64,000 nucleotides of DNA from Umezawaea tangerina (GTDB lineage: Bacteria; Actinomycetota; Actinomycetes; Mycobacteriales; Pseudonocardiaceae), in assembly GCF_003002815.1 (NCBI RefSeq), contig NZ_PVTF01000009.1, forward strand, positions 62,001 through 126,000, given 5' to 3'. Below are positions 34,292 to 42,237 of the stretch, piece by piece. The notes below the pieces were generated by a model. It did not search any database. It saw only the letters and a program-made list of their open reading frames with translations, and was not told the origin of the DNA. Each line of letters begins with the position of its first letter. Position 1 is the first letter of the stretch. The translations under genes were made by a program, and so were the position numbers.

Positions 34292-35371
34292 TCAGTACGC
34301 GTTCCCGAGCTTCTGGCTCGCGTTGGTCTCGTCGTACTGGTCGTCGGAGATCACCACGTTCTCGCTGATCTCCTTGCCGTCCGCGAAGTCCTGCAGCACC
34401 TTGAAGGACAGCGGGCCGAAGCGCGGGTTGGACTCGACGACCGCGTTGTAGCCGCCGTCGGCGACCAGCTGCACGGCGTTCTTCGTGCCGTCGATCGAGA
34501 CGATCTTGACGTCCTTGCCGGGGTTCTTGCCCGCGGCCTTGAGCGCGGTGACCGCGCCGATGCCCATCTCGTCGTTCTCGGCGTACACCGCGGTGATGTC
34601 GGGGTTGCTCTGGATCAGCTGCTCCATGACCGCCTGGCCCTTGGAGCGGTCGAACTCACCGGTCTGCTCGGCGACCACGGACAGGCCCGCCGTCTTGGCC
34701 AGCTCGTCCTTGAAACCCTTGGTGCGGTCGGTGGTCACGTTGTTGCCCGACGAGCCGAGCAGGATCGCGACCTTGCCGGTGCCACCGGTCACCCGGACCA
34801 TCTCGGCGGCGGCGCGCTTGCCCTGCTCGACGAAGTTGGACCCGATGAACGTCAGGTAGTCGGTGCACGCGGCGGAGGTCACCTTGCGGTCGATGGTGAC
34901 GACCGGGACCTTCTTGGCCTTCGCCGCGTCGAGCGCGGGCTGCAGGCCGTCGGAGTTGAGCGGCGCCACGATCAGCAGCTGCGCGCCCCGGTCCAACATG
35001 GACTTGATGTCGCTGATCTGCTTGTTCAGGTCGCTCTGCGCGTTGGTGACCAGCAGCTTGTCGGAGGCGATGCCCAGCTTCGCCGCCTCGTCCTTGATGG
35101 ACTGGGTCTCGGCGATGCGGAACGGGTTGGCCTCCTTCTCCGACTGGGAGAAGCCGACGATCGCGCTCTTCACGTCGACCTTCGGGTAGCCGGTCTTCTC
35201 CAGGGTGCAGCCGGGACCACTGGCCTGGGACGCCGCGGCGGAGGCCGCGGGGCCGGAGCCGGTCTGGCTGGTGGTCTCGGCCTCGCGGCTGGTGCAGGCC
35301 GTCAGCGCGACGGTGAGCGTGGTGACCGCGAACAGGGCGGCTTTGGTGCGGCGCACGGGCGGCGTGGACAT
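34292..35371 (-). CDS. Sugar ABC transporter substrate-binding lipoprotein (YtfQ-like)
   Basis: A 359-residue periplasmic-binding-type protein anchored as a lipoprotein: the signal ends in the lipobox LTAC (Cys at about residue 26). A Ser/Ala/Gly-rich spacer follows, then a type 1 (RbsB-like) fold. SAIVGFSQSEKEANPFRIAET (65-85 or so) closely resembles the galactofuranose-binding protein YtfQ opening. Other segments are APLNSDGLQPALDAAKAKKVPVV, GSSGNNVTTDRTKGF, YAENDEMGIGAVTAL and a C-terminal DDQYDETNA. It is the first gene of the operon, just behind the LacI operator, with the ATPase gene starting 1 nt after its stop. Confidence 0.9.
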   Translation of the reverse strand: MSTPPVRRTKAALFAVTTLTVALTACTSREAETTSQTGSGPAASAAASQASGPGCTLEKTGYPKVDVKSAIVGFSQSEKEANPFRIAETQSIKDEAAKLGIASDKLLVTNAQSDLNKQISDIKSMLDRGAQLLIVAPLNSDGLQPALDAAKAKKVPVVTIDRKVTSAACTDYLTFIGSNFVEQGKRAAAEMVRVTGGTGKVAILLGSSGNNVTTDRTKGFKDELAKTAGLSVVAEQTGEFDRSKGQAVMEQLIQSNPDITAVYAENDEMGIGAVTALKAAGKNPGKDVKIVSIDGTKNAVQLVADGGYNAVVESNPRFGPLSFKVLQDFADGKEISENVVISDDQYDETNASQKLGNAY

Positions 35372-35429
35372 CGGTTGCTCCTCGGTCGGACGGCGTGAGC
35401 CCCGTCACTGAGACGGGACGGTGACAGAT

Positions 35430-35454
35430 TTACATCGTTGGTACAACGTTGTAA
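35430..35454. promoter_or_regulatory. LacI-family operator between the repressor and the sugar operon
   Basis: A 25-bp near-perfect palindrome: outer half-sites TTACA/TGTAA and inner half-sites CGTTG/CAACG, with mismatches only at the sixth base of each arm and at the three central bases. It lies between the divergent binding-protein gene (start 35371) and LacI gene (start 35521), well placed to repress both. Confidence 0.85.
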
Positions 35455-35520
35455 AGACCCAGGTGAACAGGTTACGATCACACCCGTTCCCCATGAACCG
35501 ACGCCGATGGGAGGCCTTGG

Positions 35521-36516
35521 TTGGCCACGCTCAAGGACGTCGCCAGGCTCGCCGGTGTGTCGGTCAAGACGGTGTCGAACGTGGTCAACGGCTACGAGTT
35601 CGTGAAACCGGACAACCGCCGCCGGGTCGAGGAAGCACTGGCCACGACCGGCTACCGCCCCAACATCGGAGCGCGCAACCTGCGCCGCGGCCGCACCGGC
35701 TCGCTGGCGCTCGTCCTGCCCGAGCTGAGCATCCCCTACTTCGGCGAGATGGCCGGACTGGTGCTGGAAGCGGCGCAGGAGCACGAGTGGAACGTGCTCA
35801 TCGAGCAGACCCTCGGCACCAGGGAACGGGAACGCGCCACGCTCGCCGCGCTCGGCCCGCACATGATCGACGCGGCAATAGTGAGCCCGGAAGCGTTGCA
35901 CTCCAGGGACTTCGACGAGCTCGACCCCGGCATCCCGGTCGTGATGCTCGGCGAGCACTCGGTCGACGTGCCGATCGACCACGTGGGCATCGACAACGTG
36001 CGCGCCGCGCGGGTCGCCACCCAGCACCTGATCGACCTCGGCCGCCGCCGGATCGCCGCCATCGGCGCGCACCCCTACCGCGGCACCGCGACGCAGCGCC
36101 TGGAGGGCTACCGCTCCGCGCTCACCGCCGCCGGTCTGCCGGTCCGCCACGACCTCATCGTGCAGGCCCTCAACTACCACCGACGCGACGGCGCCGAGGC
36201 GATGGCGCACCTGCTGTCGCTGCCGGAACCGCCCGACGCGGTCTTCTGCTTCAACGACCTGCTGGCCATCGGCGCGCTGCGGGCCGCGGCCGAGCACGGG
36301 ACGCGGGTGCCCCAGCAGGTGGCGGTCGTGGGGTTCGACAACAACGAGGAGAGCGCGTACAGCATGCCCTCGTTGACGACGATCGCACCGGACAAGGCGG
36401 CCATCGCGCATAGCGCGGTCGACCTGATCCGGCGCCGGATCAAGGGCGGGCAGGAGCTGGACCCCGAGGACGTGCAGACGCCGTTCTCGTTGGAGATCCG
36501 CGAAAGCACCCGCTAG
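35521..36516 (+). CDS. LacI family transcriptional regulator of the sugar operon
   Basis: A 331-residue LacI/GalR repressor. The N-terminal helix-turn-helix reads LKDVARLAGVSVKTVSNVVNG (residues 4-24 in part: DVARLAGVSVKTVSNVV). It has the hinge RPNIGARNLRRGRTG and a periplasmic-binding-like effector domain ending VAVVGFDNNEESAYSMPSLTT. The start is TTG 35521, supported by GGGAGG 3-8 nt upstream and by the helix-turn-helix beginning at residue 4. It is divergent from the ABC/GH2 operon and probably binds the 25-bp palindrome at 35430. The effector is probably the imported sugar. Confidence 0.92.
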   Translation: MATLKDVARLAGVSVKTVSNVVNGYEFVKPDNRRRVEEALATTGYRPNIGARNLRRGRTGSLALVLPELSIPYFGEMAGLVLEAAQEHEWNVLIEQTLGTRERERATLAALGPHMIDAAIVSPEALHSRDFDELDPGIPVVMLGEHSVDVPIDHVGIDNVRAARVATQHLIDLGRRRIAAIGAHPYRGTATQRLEGYRSALTAAGLPVRHDLIVQALNYHRRDGAEAMAHLLSLPEPPDAVFCFNDLLAIGALRAAAEHGTRVPQQVAVVGFDNNEESAYSMPSLTTIAPDKAAIAHSAVDLIRRRIKGGQELDPEDVQTPFSLEIRESTR

Positions 36517-36522
36517 AGGTCT

Positions 36523-36566
36523 GCCCCGGCGGCGCGTTCACACGCGCCCGAGCGCTCCGCCGGGGC
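36523..36566 (+). terminator. Terminator hairpin after the LacI gene
   Basis: A 10-bp stem GCCCCGGCGG/CCGCCGGGGC encloses a second small stem (GCGCG/CGCGC). It begins 7 nt after the LacI stop and 52 nt before the ECF sigma gene. Confidence 0.7.
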
Positions 36567-36617
36567 GGTTCGACCGCGTTCCGGTGTGATCGCGCCGTTC
36601 ACAGCACCATGTGACCC

Positions 36618-37229
36618 ATGCCACACCCACCTGAGAACCTTCCGGCCGTTCCGGGCGTCTTGCGGGGTGTGGGACCACTACGGGGAAGATCGGCGGAACG
36701 CGACGAGGCGCACCTCGTGCGCCTGGTCGCCAAGGGCGATCGGGCCGCGTTCGAGGAGCTCTACCGGCGCACGTCGCCGTGGATCGCCGTGCGGCTGCGC
36801 CGCCGGTGCGCGGACGACCAGATCGTCGCCGAGGTCATGCAGGAGACCTACCTGTCGGTGTGGCGCGCCGCGGGCGCGTTCGCCGGGGCCTCGGTGGACG
36901 GGACGGCGGTCGGGTGGCTGTGGACGATCGCGGCCCGGCGGCTGATCGACGCGTTCCGGCGCCGGGCGCACCACGCGGAGCCACCGCCCGCCGCGGCGGC
37001 GGACGCCGTGGTGCCGCCGGTCGAGGACGAGGTCCTCGCGGGCGTGGTCGGCGACGACGTCGGCGACGCGCTGCGGCAGCTGGCACCGGAGCTGCGGCAG
37101 GTGTTGCAGGCCATGGTCCTCGACGGGCTGACCGTCCGGGAGACCGCGGTCCTGCTCGGGGTGCCGGAGGGCACCGTCAAGACCCGCGCCCGTCGGGCCC
37201 GGATCGCCATGCGGGAGGCGCTGTCATGA
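36618..37229 (+). CDS. ECF-type RNA polymerase sigma factor
   Basis: A 203-residue extracytoplasmic-function sigma factor with region 2 (about residues 30-95: FEELYRRTSPWIAVRLRRR, QETYLSVWRAAGAF, GWLWTIAARRLIDAFRRR). An acidic Ala-rich linker follows, then region 4 (about 145-203: LRQVLQAMVLDGLTVRETAV, LLGVPEGTVKTRARRARIAM). It overlaps the next gene, a zinc-binding anti-sigma factor, by ATGA. It probably drives the envelope ABC operon it heads, and possibly itself; the inducing stress is unknown. Confidence 0.9.
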   Translation: MPHPPENLPAVPGVLRGVGPLRGRSAERDEAHLVRLVAKGDRAAFEELYRRTSPWIAVRLRRRCADDQIVAEVMQETYLSVWRAAGAFAGASVDGTAVGWLWTIAARRLIDAFRRRAHHAEPPPAAAADAVVPPVEDEVLAGVVGDDVGDALRQLAPELRQVLQAMVLDGLTVRETAVLLGVPEGTVKTRARRARIAMREALS

Positions 37230-38020
37230 CCGTGGAACACCCCTCCGGACGACTGGTCGAGCGGTACGCGCGCGGCGACGCGGACATCCCGGCCGACGAG
37301 GTGTGGGCCGTGGAGTCGCACCTGGAGAAGTGCGCGCCGTGCCGGGCGCGGCTCGCGGACGCGGGCGACGGCGCGTTGGTCGACGCGGTGTGGACGGACC
37401 TCGCGCCGATGCTGGACGGCGTCCCGCAGATGCCGTACCGGAGACCTCGGGTGCGGCGGTTCCACGCCTGGGTCACCCCGTCCATGGTGCCGTGGCTGAT
37501 CATGATGCTGGTGGTGGCCGTCGTGGCCGTGGTGTTCGACCACATCGCCGCCGATCCCGACCAGGTGTCGCTGGTGCTGCTCGTCGCACCCGTGCTGCCG
37601 GTGCTGGGCGTGGCCGCGTCGTGGTCGCGGGGGCTCGACCCGACCTACGAGATGTCCGCCGCCACGCCCCGCGCCGGACTGCCGCTGCTGCTGCGGCGCA
37701 CGCTCGCGGTGCTGCTCGCGGTGATCCCCGCGCTGCTGGTCGCGGGGTGGGACGCCTCGACCGCGCTGTGGCTGCTGCCCTGCCTGGCCTTCACCACCAC
37801 GACGCTCGCCCTCGGCGGCCTCGTCGGCGTCACCCGCGCCGCCGTGGCGCTGGTCGTGGTGTGGGCGGCCGTGATCGTCGCGCCGACCGTGGCGCTGAAC
37901 CGCACCCCCCTCGCCCTGCACGCGGGCGGCCTGCCCGTGTGGGGCGCGCTCGTCGCGCTGGGACTCGTCGTCGTGGTCGTCCGCAAGGGCGCCTACACGC
38001 ACCTGGGCGCACACCGATGA
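37226..38020 (+). CDS. Zinc-binding anti-sigma factor, polytopic membrane type
   Basis: A 264-residue protein. The N-terminal cytoplasmic ZAS domain has VESHLEKCAPCRARL with His32, Cys36 and Cys39 in the H-x3-C-x2-C arrangement. Six or so transmembrane helices follow (about 85-255) in place of the usual single helix. It would hold the upstream ECF sigma factor at the membrane until a signal arrives. ATG 37226 overlaps the sigma stop (ATGA). The multi-helix domain may sense the membrane or contact the ABC transporter encoded downstream. Confidence 0.82.
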   Translation: MTVEHPSGRLVERYARGDADIPADEVWAVESHLEKCAPCRARLADAGDGALVDAVWTDLAPMLDGVPQMPYRRPRVRRFHAWVTPSMVPWLIMMLVVAVVAVVFDHIAADPDQVSLVLLVAPVLPVLGVAASWSRGLDPTYEMSAATPRAGLPLLLRRTLAVLLAVIPALLVAGWDASTALWLLPCLAFTTTTLALGGLVGVTRAAVALVVVWAAVIVAPTVALNRTPLALHAGGLPVWGALVALGLVVVVVRKGAYTHLGAHR

Positions 38021-38031
38021 AAGAGGAGCAC

Positions 38032-38841
38032 ATGACCCGAGTGGTGAGCGCGGCCGAGACCGCACCGACCACCTACTCCCACGAGATCAGGGCCACCGGC
38101 CTGAAGGTCCGCGTGGGACTGCGCAAGATGGCCGTCGACGGGCTCGACCTGTCGCTCGGCACCGGCGTCCACGGGCTGCTCGGCCCCAACGGCGCGGGCA
38201 AGACCACCCTCATCCGCGCGCTCGCGACGGTGCTGCGGCCCGCGGAGGGCAGGCTCGAACTGCTCGGCTCCTCCGTCGGGGGACGGGTCGACCTGCGGGC
38301 GCTGCGCCGCCGGATCGGCTACCTGCCGCAGGAGTTCGGGTACTACAAGCGCTTCACGGTCCGCGAGTTCGTCGAGTACATGGCGTGGCTCAAGGAGATG
38401 CCCAAGCGGGACGTCCCGGCGGCCGTGCAGCGCGCCGTCGAGCGGGTGGGCCTCGCCGACCGCGCCGACCACCGGATGAAGACGCTGTCCGGCGGCATGG
38501 TCCGGCGCGCGGGGATCGCGCAGGCGATCGTGAACGACCCGCGGGTCCTGCTGCTCGACGAGCCCACGGCGGGCCTCGACCCGGCGCAGCGGCTGCGGTT
38601 CCGCGAGCTCCTGCAGGAGCTGGGCACCGACAGCTGCGTCGTCGTGTCCACGCACCTGGTCGAGGACGTCGCGGCGGCGTGCACGGACGTCGTGCTGTTC
38701 GCCGACGGCAAGCTCGTCTTCCAGGGCACCCCGGACAGGTTGGCCGCCGAGGGCGGGTCGGAGCACGTGGGCGACAGCCCGATCGAACGCGGCTACTCGG
38801 CGCTGCTGGGCACGCCGGGGAAGGAGCAGGGGCAGTGGTGA
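38032..38841 (+). CDS. ABC transporter ATP-binding protein
   Basis: A 269-residue single ABC ATPase: Walker A LLGPNGAGKTTLIRAL (about 47-62), Q-loop YLPQEFGYYKRF, signature LSGGMVRRAGIAQAI, Walker B VLLLDEPTAGLDP, H-loop VSTHLVEDV. The YLPQEFGYY variant is common in exporter-type ATPases paired with large ABC-2-like membrane proteins. ATG 38032 has AGAGGAG upstream. ATG 38017, which overlaps the anti-sigma stop as ATGA, is an equally plausible start. The partner membrane proteins are encoded directly downstream. Confidence 0.9.
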   Translation: MTRVVSAAETAPTTYSHEIRATGLKVRVGLRKMAVDGLDLSLGTGVHGLLGPNGAGKTTLIRALATVLRPAEGRLELLGSSVGGRVDLRALRRRIGYLPQEFGYYKRFTVREFVEYMAWLKEMPKRDVPAAVQRAVERVGLADRADHRMKTLSGGMVRRAGIAQAIVNDPRVLLLDEPTAGLDPAQRLRFRELLQELGTDSCVVVSTHLVEDVAAACTDVVLFADGKLVFQGTPDRLAAEGGSEHVGDSPIERGYSALLGTPGKEQGQW

Positions 38842-40229
38842 ACCGGCGGATCCTGGGGATCGAGCTGCGCCGCTCGGTCGCGCCGTGGGCGGGCTTCCTG
38901 GTCGCGGGGGTGGCGCTCGGCTTCCTCTACTCGTTCAGCGGGCCGTGGGACAAGAGCGCCGAGGACTGGACCGAGCAGTGGACGAACGCGGCGGGCTGGG
39001 TGCGCTCCCTGCTGAACATCCTGTGGCCGCTCGCGATCGGGGCCGGTGCGCTGCAAGGGCTTCGCGACCACCGCTCGGGGGTCGGCGAGCTGCTGGCCAG
39101 CACGCCGCGGCCGGTGCTGCACCGCGCGCTCAAGACCCTGGGCGCGACGGCGATCGCGGTGACCGCGGGCTACCTGCTGGTCTTCGCGGTGGCGGCGGTC
39201 CAGGTGGTGGTCAACGACGGCTACTTCCACCTCGCGTGGGTGCCGACCCTGCTGGTCGGCGTGCTGGGTCTGGTCGCCGGGGCGTGGCTGGGGATCGGTG
39301 TCGGCCGCGCGCTGCCCTCCCCGCTGACTCCCCCGCTGCTCGCCCTCGCGTCGCTGGTGGGTGTGACGGTCTTGACGCTGGCGGGCGACCCCGCCAGCTC
39401 GGTGGGCGGTGCGCTGCCCGCACGGGTCTCCCTGCTGTCCCCGTCCATGGGCAACGTGCGGGACGTGTTCGCCATCGTGTCGGACCGGGTCAGCGCCGGC
39501 CAGGCGGTCTGGCTGGCGGGGCTGGCGGCCACCGGTCTCCTGCTGGCGACCGCGCTCACCGCCCGGCGACGCCTGCTGTCGTTGCTGCCCGCCGTGGTCG
39601 CCGCGGCCGTGGCGCTGGCCGTCCTGCCCGCCGACCGCGCGCAGGACTACGTGTTCGACCACGCGGCCGCCGAGCTCGTGTGCCAGGGGTCGATCTGCGT
39701 GACGAGGATGCACGAGGCGCAGCTGCACGCGGGGGCCGGGCAGGCCGAGGAGGCGCTGCGGCTGCTGGCGAGGCTGCCCGACCACCCGACCGCGGTGCGC
39801 GAGGTCCTCGTCGGGGAGGACGAGGGCGTCCGGCCGCGGTCGTCGACCGAGGTGACCGCGACGTTCGACGACCTGGACCTCGCCAAGAAGGAGAAGCTGA
39901 CCCGCCGCCTCGTCGCGGGCGCGGGGACGCCGACGTGCTTCTCCTACTCCAAGATGGTCACCCACGAGGACTACACCAAGTCCATCAGGGAGACCGTCGC
40001 CCGCTCGGTGGCCGCGTCCTGGTTCGTCGACTCATACGCACCGCCGTACCCGGAGGGGTCGGACTCCTACCCCGATGCGGCCGAGAACAACACCCTCGCC
40101 AAGCGGACCTACGACTCGCTGCGCGCACTGCCCGCGGGCGAGCAGCTCGCCAGGATGTCCGCCCTGCGGTCCGTCGGGCTGTCCTGCCAGGGCGACCAGC
40201 TCGACGCGCTCACCGGCGGTGCCCCGTGA
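38838..40229 (+). CDS. ABC transporter membrane protein with large extracytoplasmic domain
   Basis: A 463-residue protein. Six or seven transmembrane helices occupy about residues 14-265. A roughly 185-residue C-terminal soluble region follows after RAQDYVFDHAAAELVCQGS, containing three Cys residues and segments such as TPTCFSYSKMVTHEDY and ASWFVDSYAPPYPEGSD. The membrane part looks like an ABC-2/exporter permease. The soluble domain is not recognised and may face outside. GTG 38838 overlaps the ATPase stop (GTGA). Confidence 0.78.
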   Translation: MNRRILGIELRRSVAPWAGFLVAGVALGFLYSFSGPWDKSAEDWTEQWTNAAGWVRSLLNILWPLAIGAGALQGLRDHRSGVGELLASTPRPVLHRALKTLGATAIAVTAGYLLVFAVAAVQVVVNDGYFHLAWVPTLLVGVLGLVAGAWLGIGVGRALPSPLTPPLLALASLVGVTVLTLAGDPASSVGGALPARVSLLSPSMGNVRDVFAIVSDRVSAGQAVWLAGLAATGLLLATALTARRRLLSLLPAVVAAAVALAVLPADRAQDYVFDHAAAELVCQGSICVTRMHEAQLHAGAGQAEEALRLLARLPDHPTAVREVLVGEDEGVRPRSSTEVTATFDDLDLAKKEKLTRRLVAGAGTPTCFSYSKMVTHEDYTKSIRETVARSVAASWFVDSYAPPYPEGSDSYPDAAENNTLAKRTYDSLRALPAGEQLARMSALRSVGLSCQGDQLDALTGGAP

Positions 40230-40792
40230 GGTGGCTGACCCTCTACGCCCGCTCCCGCCAGGTCCCGGCCTGCGTCGCGGCCGTGCTCGTCGGCACCACG
40301 GTGGCGTGGTCGCTGATCGCCGACGACCAACCGGGCTTGCGGACGGCGAGCATCGTGCTCGCCACGGCCGTCGCCGCCACGGCCGCCGGCCTGAGCGGCC
40401 AGGACCTGGCACTGGACCGCACCGCCGCCATCCGCTGGCTGCCCCGGCGGGCGGCGCACGTGCTGCTCATCGGCGCCTTCGCCGCCGCCACGCTGCTGGT
40501 GCTCCAGCGGATCGGCGCCGACCTGGCCCCCACGGCCGTCGTCATCCGCGACGCCGCGGGCCTCACGGGCCTGGCCGCACTGGCCGCCACCGCCTTCGGC
40601 GCCCAGTACGCCTGGACCCTGCCCGTCGCCTGGCCCACCATCGCGTTCTTCATCCCCATGTCGGACGACCTCCCGTTCCGCATCACCACCTGGATGCTCC
40701 GCCCGCCCGACACCACCGCGGCGACCTGGACCGCCATCACCCTGGCCGTCCTCGGCACCACCGCCTACGCCGTGGCGGGGCCGCGGCGGTAG
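40226..40792 (+). CDS. Membrane protein, last gene of the ECF-ABC operon
   Basis: A 188-residue protein with five or six hydrophobic helices and short loops. It opens VRWLTLYARSRQVPACVAAV and has IRWLPRRAAHVLLIGAFAAA near residue 70. It is probably an accessory permease subunit for the ABC ATPase at 38032. GTG 40226 overlaps the previous stop by GTGA. Its 3-prime end overlaps the convergent HNH gene by 28 bp. Confidence 0.7.
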   Translation: MRWLTLYARSRQVPACVAAVLVGTTVAWSLIADDQPGLRTASIVLATAVAATAAGLSGQDLALDRTAAIRWLPRRAAHVLLIGAFAAATLLVLQRIGADLAPTAVVIRDAAGLTGLAALAATAFGAQYAWTLPVAWPTIAFFIPMSDDLPFRITTWMLRPPDTTAATWTAITLAVLGTTAYAVAGPRR

Positions 40793-41985
40793 GCGTTGTC
40801 CCGGTGCCAGGCGAAGTAGCGCTCGGACTCCGGCCGGTGGGCCCCGCACCGCAGGCCCGCCAACCGCCGGAGGTACCCGCCGACCGCCTCGCCCAGCCCG
40901 TCCGCGTCCGGCGTGACCAGCACCCGCCCGTCACCACCGACGGCCAGGTACCCGTCCTCGTAGAGCCGGTCGCACCCGAGGCCGCACGCCAGCATCGCCA
41001 CGTTGCGCAGGTCGTTGCGCTCCTCGTCGGTGCACAACGACCGCGGCTTCACGTGGGCGGCGACCAGGAAGTCCACCGGGAAGTCCTGGCCGCACAGGTC
41101 GCAGGCCGCCCGCGACCGGTCCCCGACGAGGAACCGGCGCAGGTAGCCCTGTTCCTTGCGGTACTTCCGCAGCGCCTTGCCGTCCAGCACCGCGAACCGG
41201 GCGCCTTCGCGGACGGGGATCTCGGCGGGACCCGCCATGCTGACCGTGGCGGGCCCCGTCGACGCCACCGCGCCAGGCACGGTGGCCAGGACGGCGCCGA
41301 CGAACGAGCTGCGGTGGCCGAGCTCGTCCGGGTGGATCCGCACGGACCCGTTCTCCCGCAACAGGTCCAGCCCCTTCTGGACCATGGCCACCGGCACCGG
41401 CTTGCCCGCCTCGGACCTCTTGGTGACCACGCGCACCACCTCGGGGTCGACGCGGATGATCCGGTTGGGCAGCCCGGTCACGGTGAACAGCTGCTTGCCC
41501 ACCAGGGAGCGGAGGACGTCCAGGGCACTCGGCGGCGCCGGGTCGTGGTCGGCGAGGCCGACGGAGGTCAGCAGCGCCCGGAGGTCGACGTCCACCAGGT
41601 ACTCGCGGTGCAGCACCTCCACCGCCCGCGCCCGGAACCCGCGGTCCCCCAACCGCTCCGCCACCACCCGCGTGAACCCGGCCCGCTCACCCGCCTCCCA
41701 CAGCTCGACCTCCGCCCCCAGCCCCCAGTACGGCTCGTCGGGCTCCCCCACCCCGAACCCCGCCAGCACCCGCCCCGCGTCGACCCGGAACTCCGGCCAC
41801 GAGAACACCCGGTCGCGCCCAGCCGCCACTTGACCAATGGCCCACAACAACACCAACGACCTGTCCCGCCCGCGCTCCCGCAACCGCGCGAACGACAGCA
41901 CCGGATCACCCCGCCCCACGTCCACCTTCGCAACCCGCCCCGGCCCGGCGTCCTCCACTGGCTCCACCCGCACACCGTGACACAT
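40765..41985 (-). CDS. HNH endonuclease resembling type IV phosphorothioate-dependent enzymes
   Basis: A 406-residue protein in three parts. Residues about 25-140 (LRERGRDRSLVLLWAIGQV, FSWPEFRVDAGRVLAGFG, EPYWGLGAEVELWE) match the layout I recall for the sulfur-binding domain (SBD) of ScoMcrA-type enzymes, though the usual HKPLLLL is changed to DRSLVLL. Residues 155-240 contain a winged-helix-like PVPVAMVQKGLDLLRENGSV segment followed by HRSSFVGAVLATVPGA. Residues 290-350 are an HNH nuclease: CDLCGQDFP, AAHVKPRSLC, RNVAMLACGLGCDRLYEDG. A restriction role is likely. Recognition of phosphorothioated or otherwise modified DNA is inferred. ATG 41985 is preferred over TTG 41994. Confidence 0.72.
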   Translation of the reverse strand: MCHGVRVEPVEDAGPGRVAKVDVGRGDPVLSFARLRERGRDRSLVLLWAIGQVAAGRDRVFSWPEFRVDAGRVLAGFGVGEPDEPYWGLGAEVELWEAGERAGFTRVVAERLGDRGFRARAVEVLHREYLVDVDLRALLTSVGLADHDPAPPSALDVLRSLVGKQLFTVTGLPNRIIRVDPEVVRVVTKRSEAGKPVPVAMVQKGLDLLRENGSVRIHPDELGHRSSFVGAVLATVPGAVASTGPATVSMAGPAEIPVREGARFAVLDGKALRKYRKEQGYLRRFLVGDRSRAACDLCGQDFPVDFLVAAHVKPRSLCTDEERNDLRNVAMLACGLGCDRLYEDGYLAVGGDGRVLVTPDADGLGEAVGGYLRRLAGLRCGAHRPESERYFAWHRDNAYRRGPATA

Positions 41986-42237
41986 GGTCAACAACCACGC
42001 CCCGCACGGGCGTGACCGCCAGCCGACAACCCCTCATAGACCGAACAGTCCAAACATCGGTTTTCCCAAGCCATACCATTCCGGAAACCAATGCTCAAAA
42101 GCACGGAAAATACGTATCCCGGTATTTCCCGACACCCTCACCCATCCGCCTGACGTGCCCGGACTCCCCTTCCGGTGCATTCGGAGCAGCGAATCGGGCC
42201 CTTGCACCCGGTCGCACGAGTGAGAAGAGAACGACTG

